Assembly (NCBI RefSeq): GCF_000720115.1
Contig: NZ_JOIR01000010.1
Span: forward strand, 62,001 to 126,000
Length of the DNA stretch: 64,000 bases
Reading direction: 5' to 3'
From: Streptomyces sp. NRRL F-2580
Lineage (GTDB): Bacteria; Actinomycetota; Actinomycetes; Streptomycetales; Streptomycetaceae
The position numbers were made by a program, and so were the translations under genes. The notes under the pieces were generated by a model, which ran no database searches, was not told the origin of the DNA, and saw nothing but the letters and a program-made list of their open reading frames with translations. How positions within the stretch are numbered: position 1 is the first letter of the stretch; every line of letters starts with the position of its first letter. Of this stretch, positions 1 through 9,439 are shown piece after piece.

Positions 1-2105
1 ACTCCGTCGCACTCGGCTGCGGCACGGCCGTTTCGCTCAGCGGCGGCTCGTCCGGCTCCGCCGTGTTCAACAACCTGATCAACGCCAAGGACCTGTCCGG
101 TCCGTGCGACCCGGCTCTGGGACGCGGCGCCATCGCGGTGTCGCAGAGCGCCGCGGACGGGACCCGCTCCGACTCCAACCTGATCGCGGGCGATTTCAAG
201 GCCGGACAGGTCTACAAGTGGGGCGGCGCCGCCCACCAGGACCAGGCGGCGTTCCACGCGGCGACCGGCCAGGGCGGCCGGGACCTCGTGGTCCCGTCGG
301 CCGGGGAAGTCGGCACGAAGGCCGTCGACTCCGCCGACGCGACGGCACCCGGCGTGCTGCTCACCGACTCCAAGGGATATCCGGTCGTAGACGACGCCCG
401 CGTGCCCAACACCGGCAAGGACGGCGGGTACCTCGACCGCGGTGCGCGCGAGGGCCAGAACTGGCTGGAGAGCACCCGGCTGGAGTTCGACCAGCCCTGG
501 GCGCCGGCCGGGGCCGCCGTGAAGGCGACGGCCACCACGGTCAGCGCGTGGCCCGGTGGGCTCACCCACCACTTCGACTTCGGTGACGGCTCCGCCCCCG
601 TCGTCACCAAGGAGACCACCGCCACGCACGTCTACAGCTCGCCGTGCGAGTGCACGGCGATGGTCACCGTGTACAACGACGCCCAGCTGAAGGTCGTCGC
701 CGGGTACAAGGCCAAGGTGACGGCGCCCGGCCCGCTGACGGCCGGCTTCACCTCCAAGCCGTTCCTGCCGACCGCCGAGGACCCGCGGGCGTACGTCGCC
801 CCGCTGACGGTCGAGGTCGACCCGCGGACCTCCACCGCGCCGTGGCCGGTCCAGCAGGTGGACGTGGACTTCGGTGACGGGGCCAAGGAGCGGGTGTCCG
901 CGCTGGAGCCCGTCCGCCACGCCTACGCGCAGCCCGGCGACTACAAGGTGACCGTCACCCTCAAGGACGTCAACGGCGCCACCTCCGCGGTCAGCCGGAC
1001 CGTGCAGGTCGCGTACGCCGCGTCCGGTTACGTGCCCCTGCACCCGTTCCGCGTCCTGGACACCCGTACCGCGGGCACCCCGGTGCAGGCCGGCGCCGCC
1101 ACCCCGGTGGCCCTGCCGGTCGTCTTCTACAGCTCGGGCCCCCACCACACGGGCGGGGCCACCGCGGCCGTCCTGAACGTGACCGTGACCGGTGCCAGCC
1201 AGGACACCCACCTGAACGTCTGGCCCTCGGGCCAGCCGCGCCCGGCGACCTCGAACGTGAACGTCCGCGCGGGCGGCACCTCGTCCAACACCGTCACCGT
1301 GCCCATCGGCGCCGACGGCAAGGTCCTCGCCCAGCTCAACTCCGGCCAGGGGCACGTCGTCGTCGACTTCGTCGGCTACTACCAGCCCAACACCGGGCAC
1401 CGGTTCACCCCGGTCACCCCGACCCGGCTCGCCGACACCCGTACCGCGGGCGGCGCGCTGGGCGGCGGCCAGACCCGGACCGTCAAGGTCGCGGGCGTGC
1501 GGAGCATTCCGCCGGACGCCACCGCCGTCGCGCTGAACCTGACCAGCACCGGTGCCACGGCCGGCACGCACGTGATCGCCTATGCCGACCCGACGAAGCG
1601 GCCCGCCACCTCGAACCTGAACCCGGAGCCGGGCAAGGACAAGTCCAACCAGGTCATCGTCCCGGTCGGCCCGGACGGCACCATCACCCTCTACAACAAC
1701 GCCGGTTCCACCGACCTGGTCGTCGACGCGGTCGGCTACTACCTCGACGGCGGCGGCGGGGCCTTCTTCACCCCCGTCGTTCCCAAGCGCCTGGCCGACA
1801 CCCGCACCACCGGCAAGCTCGCCCCCGGCGCGACCACCACGGTCCCCGGTCTGCCGGCCGACGCCGTCGGCGCGGCCCTGAACGTCACCGCGACCGACAC
1901 CAGCGACGCCGGCTTCCTCACCGTCCACGGGTACGGGACCGCCCGCACGGACGCGAGCAGCCTCAACACCCGGCCCGGCGACACCGTTCCGAACCACGTC
2001 ATCACCCCCGTCGGGGACGGCAAGGTCAGCATCTGGAACAGCTGGGGCGGCAGCAACCACGTGATCACCGACCTGCTCGGCTACTTCACCTACAGCCGGC
2101 CGTAG
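1..2105 (+). CDS. Surface/secreted PKD-domain protein with three LxDTR repeats (5' end outside window)
   Basis: The reading frame is open from base 3 through an apparent internal GTG at 63, so the gene starts before the window and its signal peptide is not visible. The visible part has an N-terminal region of unclear fold, then two PKD-like beta domains (about 490-735 and 808-1012, each with a DFGDG motif), then three homologous repeats of about 110 residues (about 1048-1387, 1408-1746, 1777-2094), each opening with L-x-DTRT and closing with D-x-x-GYY or GYF. PKD domains and these DTR repeats occur in exported actinobacterial proteins and suggest cell-surface adhesion or carbohydrate binding. 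No catalytic motif is visible. A perfect hairpin follows the stop. Family assignment is good; the function is unknown. Confidence 0.8.
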   Translation, partial: SVALGCGTAVSLSGGSSGSAVFNNLINAKDLSGPCDPALGRGAIAVSQSAADGTRSDSNLIAGDFKAGQVYKWGGAAHQDQAAFHAATGQGGRDLVVPSAGEVGTKAVDSADATAPGVLLTDSKGYPVVDDARVPNTGKDGGYLDRGAREGQNWLESTRLEFDQPWAPAGAAVKATATTVSAWPGGLTHHFDFGDGSAPVVTKETTATHVYSSPCECTAMVTVYNDAQLKVVAGYKAKVTAPGPLTAGFTSKPFLPTAEDPRAYVAPLTVEVDPRTSTAPWPVQQVDVDFGDGAKERVSALEPVRHAYAQPGDYKVTVTLKDVNGATSAVSRTVQVAYAASGYVPLHPFRVLDTRTAGTPVQAGAATPVALPVVFYSSGPHHTGGATAAVLNVTVTGASQDTHLNVWPSGQPRPATSNVNVRAGGTSSNTVTVPIGADGKVLAQLNSGQGHVVVDFVGYYQPNTGHRFTPVTPTRLADTRTAGGALGGGQTRTVKVAGVRSIPPDATAVALNLTSTGATAGTHVIAYADPTKRPATSNLNPEPGKDKSNQVIVPVGPDGTITLYNNAGSTDLVVDAVGYYLDGGGGAFFTPVVPKRLADTRTTGKLAPGATTTVPGLPADAVGAALNVTATDTSDAGFLTVHGYGTARTDASSLNTRPGDTVPNHVITPVGDGKVSIWNSWGGSNHVITDLLGYFTYSRP

Positions 2106-2120
2106 CGGTGCACACCGGTG

Positions 2121-2149
2121 CCCCGATCGGAAATCACTTCCGATCGGGG
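2121..2149 (+). terminator. Hairpin terminator after the PKD-repeat gene
   Basis: A perfect 12-bp inverted repeat (2121-2132 with 2138-2149, CCCCGATCGGAA and its complement) with a 5-nt loop begins 16 nt after the stop codon at 2105. There is no strong T-tract, as is common in high-GC genomes. Confidence 0.75.
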
Positions 2150-2333
2150 CAATCCGGTCAGGGAGTTGGGATCTCCGACCGTTCGGCCGCGAGACCCCGG
2201 TGAAGCCGAGACGAATGGTGCGTCACATCTGTCGGCGGGACGGCGAGTCGGGTTCGAATACCTGATAGACAGTGGATATTCACGGCTAGACCTGCCGTAC
2301 ACCCTTGACGGCTCCTGGGGGGATCGCCGCACT

Positions 2334-3983
2334 GTGAAGCCGCTTCACCGTCACCTCGTCAACACCTCGCGCAAGGTCCTGTGCACGGCCGCCCTCGCGG
2401 CCAGCCTGACCACCGCCGCGGTCGTGACCAATCCGTCGACCGCCGACGCGGGCGAGTCCGAGCCGACTCCGGACAGCCCGCAGGCCACCGACCGCGGTGA
2501 CGCCCGGCTGGACCTGCCCGACACCGTCGCAGACCCGCCGCCCACCGGCGCGGGCGCGCAGGAGGGGGCCAGCGGGATACCCGCGACCGCCCTCGACGCC
2601 TATCACCGCGCCGAACTCTCGGTGGCGGCCGCGCTCCCCGGCTGCAAGCTGCCCTGGCAGCTGCTCGCCGGCATCGGACGGGTCGAGTCCGTCCACGCGT
2701 CCGGCTACGGGCTCAAGGCCGACGGCTACACCGAGAAGCCGATCCGCGGCCCCCGCCTCGACGGCAACGGCTTCGCCGAGATCCGGGACACCGACAAGGG
2801 CGAGTTCGACGGGGACGCCGTCTACGACCGCGCCGTCGGCCCGCTCCAGTTCATCCCCTCCACCTGGGCCACCTGGGGCGCCGACGGCAACGGCGACGCC
2901 AAGCGCGACCCGAACAACATCTACGACGCCGCGCTGGGCGCCGGGCTCTACCTGTGCGCGGGCGACCGGGACCTGTCGAACCAGGCCAAGCTCGACGCGG
3001 CGATCCTCAGCTACAACAACTCCCGCGAGTACGTGAACACCGTGCTCGGCTACATGCGGCAGTACCAGGACGGCGGCGCCGCCGAGGTCGCGAACCCGCC
3101 GGCCGGCAACTACCCGCCCGTGCAGCCGGGCACCCTGCCGACCCCGTCGCGGACCCCGATCACGCCGACGCCGACGCCGACGCCCAAGCCGACCCCGACG
3201 CCGACCCCCACCCCGACGCCCACGCCGACGCCGACCCCGGAGAAGCCGGCCCCGCACCTGCAGGACCTGACGGTGCTCGACGGGCCCGGGCTGACGGCCG
3301 AGGCCGGCGCGGCCTTCACCGTGATCCCGAAGGTCAAGCTGCTCCTGAGCGACGGCAAGCCCGCCACCGACCGCGAGGTGATCTTCGCGGTCGAGGAGGA
3401 CACCACCGGCGGCACGCTCTTCGGGGCGGAGAAGTCCCTGGTGGTCAAGACGGGCTCCGACGGCATCGCCGCCGCGCCCGGCCTGAAGGCGGGCACCAAG
3501 GCGGGCACCTTCAAGCTGCGCGTCTCCGCCTACGACACCACCACCAGGCTCACGGAGAACTTCGAGGGCCGCGTCACGGTGACGGTCGCCGACAAGCTGT
3601 CGCGCCCGGAGGGCTCGAAGCCGCTGGAGGCGGTCGCCGGTACGAGCCTCAAGGGCGTGGAGGTCCTCGCCACGGCCGCGGGCAAGGCCGTCGCCGGTAC
3701 GGAGACGGTCGCCGACCTGGTCGTGAAGGACGCGGACGGCAAGTGGGTCCCGGTGGACCCGGCGACCGCGAAGGCCCCGTACTTCAAGGACGCGGACGGC
3801 AAGAAGGTCTTCGGCCGCGTGCTCCCCAAGACGGGCGCCGACGGCAAGATCGTCCTGCCGGAGCTCTTCACCACGGACGCGGCCCCGGGCACGTACTCCC
3901 TGCGCCTGACCACCAAGGAGAACGTGACCCTGATCCTGGACATCAAGATCACCGCCCCCGGCACCACCCAGCCCCCGGCCTGA
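2334..3983 (+). CDS. Secreted lytic transglycosylase with Pro/Thr linker and Ig-like tail
   Basis: 549 residues from GTG 2334. This start is preferred over in-frame upstream ones because it is followed at once by a typical signal peptide (basic N-terminus, Ala-rich core, cleavage near residue 38). Residues about 84-212 form an SLT/MltB-type transglycosylase domain: a probable catalytic Glu118 in G-R-V-E-S, then A-V-G-P-L-Q-F-I-P-S-T-W and a G-A-G-L-Y-L-C segment. Such enzymes cleave the MurNAc-GlcNAc bond of peptidoglycan outside the membrane. A Thr/Pro repeat linker (about residues 271-303) leads to a C-terminal region of about 240 residues that looks like Ig-like beta sandwiches, perhaps for wall anchoring. 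The gene is monocistronic, with a strong terminator at both ends. Confidence 0.85.
   Translation: MKPLHRHLVNTSRKVLCTAALAASLTTAAVVTNPSTADAGESEPTPDSPQATDRGDARLDLPDTVADPPPTGAGAQEGASGIPATALDAYHRAELSVAAALPGCKLPWQLLAGIGRVESVHASGYGLKADGYTEKPIRGPRLDGNGFAEIRDTDKGEFDGDAVYDRAVGPLQFIPSTWATWGADGNGDAKRDPNNIYDAALGAGLYLCAGDRDLSNQAKLDAAILSYNNSREYVNTVLGYMRQYQDGGAAEVANPPAGNYPPVQPGTLPTPSRTPITPTPTPTPKPTPTPTPTPTPTPTPTPEKPAPHLQDLTVLDGPGLTAEAGAAFTVIPKVKLLLSDGKPATDREVIFAVEEDTTGGTLFGAEKSLVVKTGSDGIAAAPGLKAGTKAGTFKLRVSAYDTTTRLTENFEGRVTVTVADKLSRPEGSKPLEAVAGTSLKGVEVLATAAGKAVAGTETVADLVVKDADGKWVPVDPATAKAPYFKDADGKKVFGRVLPKTGADGKIVLPELFTTDAAPGTYSLRLTTKENVTLILDIKITAPGTTQPPA
3145..3240 (+). repeat. Low-complexity CCG/ACG tract coding a Pro-Thr linker
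   Basis: Within the transglycosylase gene, alternating CCG-ACG/ACC codons encode a (P-T)n linker between the catalytic and C-terminal domains. This is coding low complexity, a likely site of length variation. Confidence 0.7.
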
Positions 3984-4032
3984 AGCCGACGGGCCCCCGG
4001 CCAAACCGGCCCGGGCCCCGGCCCGTACGGCA

Positions 4033-4069
4033 AGTGGCCCCCGGCACCGTCAAGGTGCCGGGGGCCACT
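4033..4069 (+). terminator. Hairpin terminator downstream of the lytic transglycosylase
   Basis: A perfect 16-bp inverted repeat (4033-4048 with 4054-4069; AGTGGCCCCCGGCACC and its complement, loop GTCAA) lies 50 nt after the transglycosylase stop. Confidence 0.7.
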
Positions 4070-4105
4070 GCCGTACCCCGCCCCCACCCCGGGAGGGAAA
4101 AGGCA

Positions 4106-4147
4106 GGAGCCCTGTCACCTCTGCTCGCGCAGAGGTGACAGGGCTCC
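4106..4147. terminator. Bidirectional hairpin terminator between transglycosylase and cold-shock gene
   Basis: A perfect 18-bp stem (4106-4123 with 4130-4147) around a 6-nt loop lies between convergent genes. Read on the minus strand it is followed by TGCCTTTTCC, a usable T-tract, so it should serve mainly the cold-shock gene. Confidence 0.8.
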
Positions 4148-4190
4148 TTGGGTACTGCTTTTCCAACCCGCGACAGGTTGGCCCAGGCGA

Positions 4191-4394
4191 CTAGGCCGGG
4201 GTGACGTTCTCCGCCTGCGGGCCCTTCGGACCCTGCGTGACGTCGAAGTTCACCATCTGGTTCTCCTCGAGGGAGCGGAAGCCAGAGGCGTTGATCGCGG
4301 AGTAGTGGACGAAGACATCCGGGCCGCCGCCGTCCTGGGCGATGAAGCCGAAGCCCTTTTCAGCGTTGAACCACTTCACGGTTCCGGTAGCCAT
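4191..4394 (-). CDS. Cold-shock domain protein (CspA family)
   Basis: 67 residues from ATG at 4394 (the frame stays open upstream but only this start gives the standard family length). It is a single cold-shock domain with RNP1 K-G-F-G-F-I (13-18) and RNP2 V-F-V-H-Y (27-31), the aromatic/basic surface that binds single-stranded RNA or DNA. Members act as RNA chaperones or antiterminators, and in streptomycetes several are constitutive. The intergenic stretch up to the divergent mqnA start at 4632 (237 bp) leaves room for the long 5' leader typical of this family; no specific cold-box could be assigned. Confidence 0.95.
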   Translation of the reverse strand: MATGTVKWFNAEKGFGFIAQDGGGPDVFVHYSAINASGFRSLEENQMVNFDVTQGPKGPQAENVTPA

Positions 4395-4619
4395 GAGCCC
4401 TCCTATGGGCCAAAGGGTCGCCCTGCTCCAGAACCTGCTAAGAAGTCTGAAAACTACAAAAGCCTGCGGGTCACATTCTCCGCAGGCCTCGTACTGCAAG
4501 GGAAACCAAACTGCAACTTGCGTCGAGCCTAGCACGCACCCCGCGGCGGAGACCAGAGGGAAAGATCACGTCACCCGGACGTTTGAGACCCGCCCGAAGG
4601 CTGACGCGGATGCGGGGGC

Positions 4620-5495
<876 letters not shown>

Positions 5496-5561
5496 CCGGG
5501 TTTACCGAGCGGTAGCCGATTGTGTCGGGCGGGCGAATGCGAAGTTTCCCGGGAATTGACG

Positions 5562-5602
5562 CCTTTTTGCATTTCTGATCGCGGACGGGAAATGCAAAAG
5601 GG
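5562..5602 (+). terminator. A/T-rich inverted repeat between mqnA and the kinase gene
   Basis: CCTTTTTGCATTTC (5562-5575) pairs with GAAATGCAAAAGG (5589-5601) with one bulged T and a 13-nt GC-rich loop. It lies 66 nt after the mqnA stop. It may be a terminator or an operator for the kinase; its A/T richness is unusual for this genome. Confidence 0.45.
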
Positions 5603-5694
5603 TGACGGGGCCTTCCCCCGCGCCCGCACGGCCTAGGCTGCTGCTCGGCCGGGTGGCACAAGGCGCCCGCGATCACGGGGGATTGGGGGACGCG

Positions 5695-7503
5695 ATGCAG
5701 CCGCTCGAAGCCGGTGAGCCGCGGACCATCGGCACGTACCGGCTGCTCGGCCGGCTCGGTGCGGGTGGCATGGGCCGGGTCTACCTGGGGCGCAGTGCGG
5801 GCGGCCGGACCGTCGCCGTCAAGATCGTGCACCCGCACTTCGCCGCCGACGAGGAGTTCCGGGCCCGGTTCCGCCGCGAGGTGGAGGCGGCCCGGCGGGT
5901 GGGCGGCGAGTGGACCGCGCCGGTGCTCGACGCGGACCCGGAGGCACCGGTGCCGTGGGTGGCCACCGGATACGTGGCCGGGCCCTCCCTGGACCGGGCG
6001 CTGGCCGCGCACGGGCCGCTCCCCGAGTCCTCGGTACGGGCCGTCGGCGCGGGTCTGGCCCGCGCCCTGGTGGCCGTGCACGGGCTGGGCCTCGTCCACC
6101 GGGACGTGAAGCCGTCGAACGTGATGCTCACCCTCGACGGCCCGCGGCTGATCGACTTCGGGATCGCGCGGGCCACGGACGGCACCGCCTCGCTCACCTC
6201 CACCGGCGTCTCCGTCGGCTCGCCCGGCTACATGTCGCCCGAGCAGATCCTCGGCAAGGGCGTCACCGGGGCGGCCGACGTGTTCTCGCTCGGCGCGGTC
6301 CTGGCCTTCGCGGCGACCGGGCGGCCGCCCTTCACCGGGGACAACTCGGCCACCCTCCTCTACAAGGTGGTGCACGAGCCGCCCGAGCTCGGGGCGCTGC
6401 CGGCCGGGGAGCTGCGCGAGCTGATCGCGGCCTGCCTGGCCAAGGCGGCGGCCGAGCGGCCGTCCCCGGAGGCGGTCGCGGCGGCCCTCGGCGGTGCGCT
6501 GGGCGCCCCCGGCTGGCTTCCCGCGCCCCTGGTCGAGGAGGCCAGCCGGGCCGCCGTGGCACTGCTGGACCTCGACGCCGATTCCACCGGCGGCGGGTCC
6601 GGGCCGGGGGCCGGCTTCGGGGCGCCCGACCCGTCGTACGGGGGCGGCGGCGCCACGGCGGACGCCCCGTCGGGGCCGGTGCCGTTCACGGCCGCCTCGT
6701 ACGGGGGCCCGGCGGGCGCCGGCTTCGCCGCGCCCGGCCCGTACCGGTCCTACGGGAGCCAGGGCTCGGCGCCCGGGGTGTTCGGGGCCCCGACCGGGAC
6801 CGCGGGCTCGGGCGCCGGCGGCGCCGGCCCGTACGGCCCCTCCGGTCCCACCGCCGGTGGTCCGCTGCCCGGCCAGCGGACCGCCGCGGAGGGGACGGGG
6901 GGCCGGCAGATCAGCGTCAGGGCGGCCGGCCGCCGCTTCAGCTGCACCCTCGTCCTCGCCGCGGCCGCCGTGCTCGCGGGGCTGTCCGGCGGGCTGTACG
7001 GGATGGGCCTGCTGCCCGGCCAGGGGGACAAGGGGCGGGACGTCGCCTCGGACGGCCCGCGCACCTCCAGCCCGGCGGCCCCGGACGCCACCCGGCCCTC
7101 GGGGGCGCCGAGCGCGAGTTCAGCGGCCCCCTCCGGGACCCGCACCGATGTCCCCAAGGAGCTCATCGGCACCTGGAAGGGCACCGTCACCACCGCCCGG
7201 CTCGGGGCCTCCACCGAGTTCGAGATCACCATCAAGGGCGGAAAGAGCGGCGAGGTCGTCGCCCGGGACAAGTCGGTCCTGGCGGTCCTCGGCACCGACT
7301 GCAGCGGTGACTGGAAGCTGTCCTCCGCCACCGACCGCTCGCTCGTCCTGGACAGTTCGGGCAACCGCAACCCGGCTCCCGGGATCTGCTCCAACGGCTC
7401 CGCCGACGAGCGCTTCACCCTCAACGCCAACGGGACGCTGCACTACAAGTCCGGCGACAGCCCCGCGGGGAACCCCGAGGGCGACCTGACCCGAAGCCCG
7501 TGA
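5695..7503 (+). CDS. Membrane Ser/Thr protein kinase (PknB-type) with extracellular sensor domain
   Basis: 602 residues from ATG 5695, chosen because the kinase core begins about 13 residues later. Kinase motifs are in order: glycine loop G-A-G-G-M-G-R-V-Y, VAVK lysine, catalytic H-R-D-V-K-P-S-N, D-F-G, and S-P-G-Y-M-S-P-E. A long Gly/Pro/Ser-rich juxtamembrane segment (about 290-410) precedes one transmembrane helix (about 417-438). The outer domain of about 160 residues has no PASTA repeats; it carries two cysteines (D-C-S-G-D, I-C-S-N-G) that may form a disulfide, and its ligand is unknown. A TAGGCT -10-like box lies at 5634. It is adjacent to mqnA but separated by a hairpin, so probably separately transcribed. 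Confidence 0.9.
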   Translation: MQPLEAGEPRTIGTYRLLGRLGAGGMGRVYLGRSAGGRTVAVKIVHPHFAADEEFRARFRREVEAARRVGGEWTAPVLDADPEAPVPWVATGYVAGPSLDRALAAHGPLPESSVRAVGAGLARALVAVHGLGLVHRDVKPSNVMLTLDGPRLIDFGIARATDGTASLTSTGVSVGSPGYMSPEQILGKGVTGAADVFSLGAVLAFAATGRPPFTGDNSATLLYKVVHEPPELGALPAGELRELIAACLAKAAAERPSPEAVAAALGGALGAPGWLPAPLVEEASRAAVALLDLDADSTGGGSGPGAGFGAPDPSYGGGGATADAPSGPVPFTAASYGGPAGAGFAAPGPYRSYGSQGSAPGVFGAPTGTAGSGAGGAGPYGPSGPTAGGPLPGQRTAAEGTGGRQISVRAAGRRFSCTLVLAAAAVLAGLSGGLYGMGLLPGQGDKGRDVASDGPRTSSPAAPDATRPSGAPSASSAAPSGTRTDVPKELIGTWKGTVTTARLGASTEFEITIKGGKSGEVVARDKSVLAVLGTDCSGDWKLSSATDRSLVLDSSGNRNPAPGICSNGSADERFTLNANGTLHYKSGDSPAGNPEGDLTRSP

Positions 7504-7525
7504 CGGGGCGCGGGAACCCCTGGCG

Positions 7526-7531
7526 TAGGCT
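7526..7531 (+). promoter_or_regulatory. Possible -10 box of mqnC
   Basis: TAGGCT at 7526-7531, 50 nt before the mqnC GTG, in the only non-coding stretch upstream of the gene. No clear -35 box was seen. Confidence 0.3.
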
Positions 7532-7581
7532 GGATCGGTCCGGACCTTGACACAGACACACCGCCGAAAGGTGACTCACCG

Positions 7582-8781
7582 GTGACCGACCAGGCCGTTC
7601 TCCAGTCTGTCCTCGACCGCGCCGCCGCGGGGGGCCGGATCACCAAGGAAGAGGCGCTCGACCTCTACCGCCACGCGCCGCTGCACGCGCTCGGCCAGGC
7701 GGCCGACGCGGTGCGCCGCCGCCGCTACGCCGGTACCGAGCACATCGCGACGTACATCATCGAGCGGAACATCAATTACACGAACGTGTGTGTCACGGCG
7801 TGCAAGTTCTGTGCCTTCTACGCGGCCCCCAAGGACACCAAGAAGGGCTGGTCCCGCGACCTCGACGACATCCTGCGCCGCTGCGCGGAGACCGTGGAGC
7901 TCGGCGGCACGCAGATCATGTTCCAGGGCGGGCACCACCCGGACTACGGCGTCGAGTACTACGAGCACCACTTCTCCGCCATCAAGAAGGACTTCCCGCA
8001 GCTGGTCATCCACTCCCTCGGCGCGTCCGAGGTCGAGCACATGGCCCGGATCTCGGGCGTCTCGGCGGAGGAGGCCATCAAGCGCATCCACGCGGCCGGC
8101 CTCGACTCCTTCGCGGGTGCCGGCGCCGAACTGCTGCCGGAGCGGCCGCGCAAGGCGATCGCCCCGCTCAAGGAGTCCGGCGAGCGCTGGCTGGAGATCA
8201 TGGAGATCGCCCACAAGCTGGGCGTGGAGTCCACCTCCACCATGCTGATGGGCACCGGCGAGACCAACGCCGAGCGCATCGAGCACATCGCGATGATCCG
8301 GGACACGCAGGACCGTACGGGCGGCTTCCGCGCCTTCATCCCGTACACCTACCAGCCCGAGAACAACCACCTCAAGGGCCGCACCCAGGCGACGATCTTC
8401 GAGTACCTGCGCATGATCGCCATCGCGCGGCTCTTCCTCGACAACATCGCCCACATCCAGGGCTCCTGGCTGACCGTCGGCAAGGAGGCGGGCCAGCTCT
8501 CGCTGCACTACGGCGCCGACGACCTCGGCTCGATCATGCTGGAGGAGAACGTCGTCTCCTCGGCCGGTGCCAAGCACCGCTCCAACCGCCAGGAGATCAT
8601 CGACCTGATCCGCAAGGCGGGCCGCACCCCGGCGCAGCGCGCGACGACCTACGAGCACCTCCTGGTGCACGACGACCCGGCGAACGACCCGGTCGACGAC
8701 CGCGTCGTCTCGCACATCTCCTCCACCGCCATCGAAGGCGGCACGGCGCACCCCGAACTGAAGCTCATCTCCACGAACTGA
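7582..8781 (+). CDS. mqnC: Cyclic dehypoxanthine futalosine synthase MqnC (radical SAM)
   Basis: 399 residues from GTG 7582, with a GAAAGG ribosome binding site 10 nt upstream. It is a radical-SAM enzyme: Cys70-x3-Cys74-x2-Cys77 (C-V-T-A-C-K-F-C) holds the [4Fe-4S] cluster that cleaves S-adenosylmethionine; G-G-T-Q-I-M-F-Q-G-G-H-H is a family signature. It cyclises dehypoxanthine futalosine to the spiro intermediate of menaquinone biosynthesis. Length and motifs separate it from the related MqnE and from F420 synthases. The next gene begins 13 nt after the stop and is probably co-transcribed. Confidence 0.93.
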   Translation: MTDQAVLQSVLDRAAAGGRITKEEALDLYRHAPLHALGQAADAVRRRRYAGTEHIATYIIERNINYTNVCVTACKFCAFYAAPKDTKKGWSRDLDDILRRCAETVELGGTQIMFQGGHHPDYGVEYYEHHFSAIKKDFPQLVIHSLGASEVEHMARISGVSAEEAIKRIHAAGLDSFAGAGAELLPERPRKAIAPLKESGERWLEIMEIAHKLGVESTSTMLMGTGETNAERIEHIAMIRDTQDRTGGFRAFIPYTYQPENNHLKGRTQATIFEYLRMIAIARLFLDNIAHIQGSWLTVGKEAGQLSLHYGADDLGSIMLEENVVSSAGAKHRSNRQEIIDLIRKAGRTPAQRATTYEHLLVHDDPANDPVDDRVVSHISSTAIEGGTAHPELKLISTN

Positions 8782-8794
8782 CGCGTCCGACACG

Positions 8795-9439
8795 ATGCTG
8801 ACGCTCCACACCGCCGAACTCCTCGTATCCGGGCCGGGCTGCGCAGCGCTGCCCGGCGGTGCGGTCCTCGTCGAGGGCGACCGGATCGCCCGCGTGGGAC
8901 CGTACGAGGACCTCGCCGCGGCCTTTCCGCACGCCCGCACCCGCCGCTGGCCCGGGGTGCTCACCCCGGGGCTGCGGGTGCGCGGGGCGGACGAGCTGCT
9001 GGAGCGCACGTACTACCCGGACGACCCGTACGAGGTCCCCGAGCTCGGCGCCGACCCGATCAGCGGTGAGGCCGCGCTGGAGGCGCTGAAGATGACCGAG
9101 GCGCGCTGGGGCAACAGTGCCCGGCGCGGCACGCAGAAGCTCCTCGCGCGCGGGGTGGTCGCCGTGTGCGGCCGCTTCACGGTCGCGTCGGTGCGCACGG
9201 CGGTGAGCCGCTCGGGGCTGGTGATTCTGCCGCCGGCCGCCTACGAGGGGCCGCCCGCCCTGGATCCCCTCGCCGGCCGGGACACGGCCGGGGAGGCCTT
9301 CCACGGGCTCCTGGAGCCGGGCGTCGTGGCCCGCTTCGCGGTCTTCGCGGTGGCGGACGAGGCGGAGTTGCTCGCCCGGGGCGCGACCACCTGCGTGGCC
9401 ACGGTCATCGGCGGGCGACTGCTCCACCGTCGCCGCTGA
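8795..9439 (+). CDS. Amidohydrolase-like protein lacking the metal-binding motif
   Basis: 214 residues, ATG 8795, 13 nt after mqnC with no obvious ribosome binding site (coupling likely). The N-terminus is a typical amidohydrolase/imidazolonepropionase beta-sandwich start (L-T-L-H-T-A-E-L-L-V ... G-G-A-V-L-V-E-G-D-R-I-A-R-V-G) followed by L-T-P-G-L. At the point where family members have H-x-H, this protein reads R-V-R-G-A-D-E-L-L-E-R-T-Y-Y, and no alternative HxH is present; the barrel is also about half the usual size. Its place beside mqnC suggests a link to futalosine metabolism, but catalysis by the usual metal mechanism looks impossible. Its last 35 bases overlap the convergent LuxR gene. 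Confidence 0.7.
   Translation: MLTLHTAELLVSGPGCAALPGGAVLVEGDRIARVGPYEDLAAAFPHARTRRWPGVLTPGLRVRGADELLERTYYPDDPYEVPELGADPISGEAALEALKMTEARWGNSARRGTQKLLARGVVAVCGRFTVASVRTAVSRSGLVILPPAAYEGPPALDPLAGRDTAGEAFHGLLEPGVVARFAVFAVADEAELLARGATTCVATVIGGRLLHRRR

Noticed and set aside
2240..2280. tRNA-like GGGTTCGAATA sequence
   Set aside because: No acceptor or anticodon arms can be folded around it.
2118..2333. N-terminal extension of the lytic transglycosylase from 2118
   Set aside because: It would run through the terminator hairpin at 2121-2149 and bury the signal peptide 72 residues inside the protein.
3145..3240. Tandem array resembling a CRISPR or satellite
   Set aside because: The repeat is two codons long, in frame, and encodes a Pro-Thr linker of a secreted enzyme.
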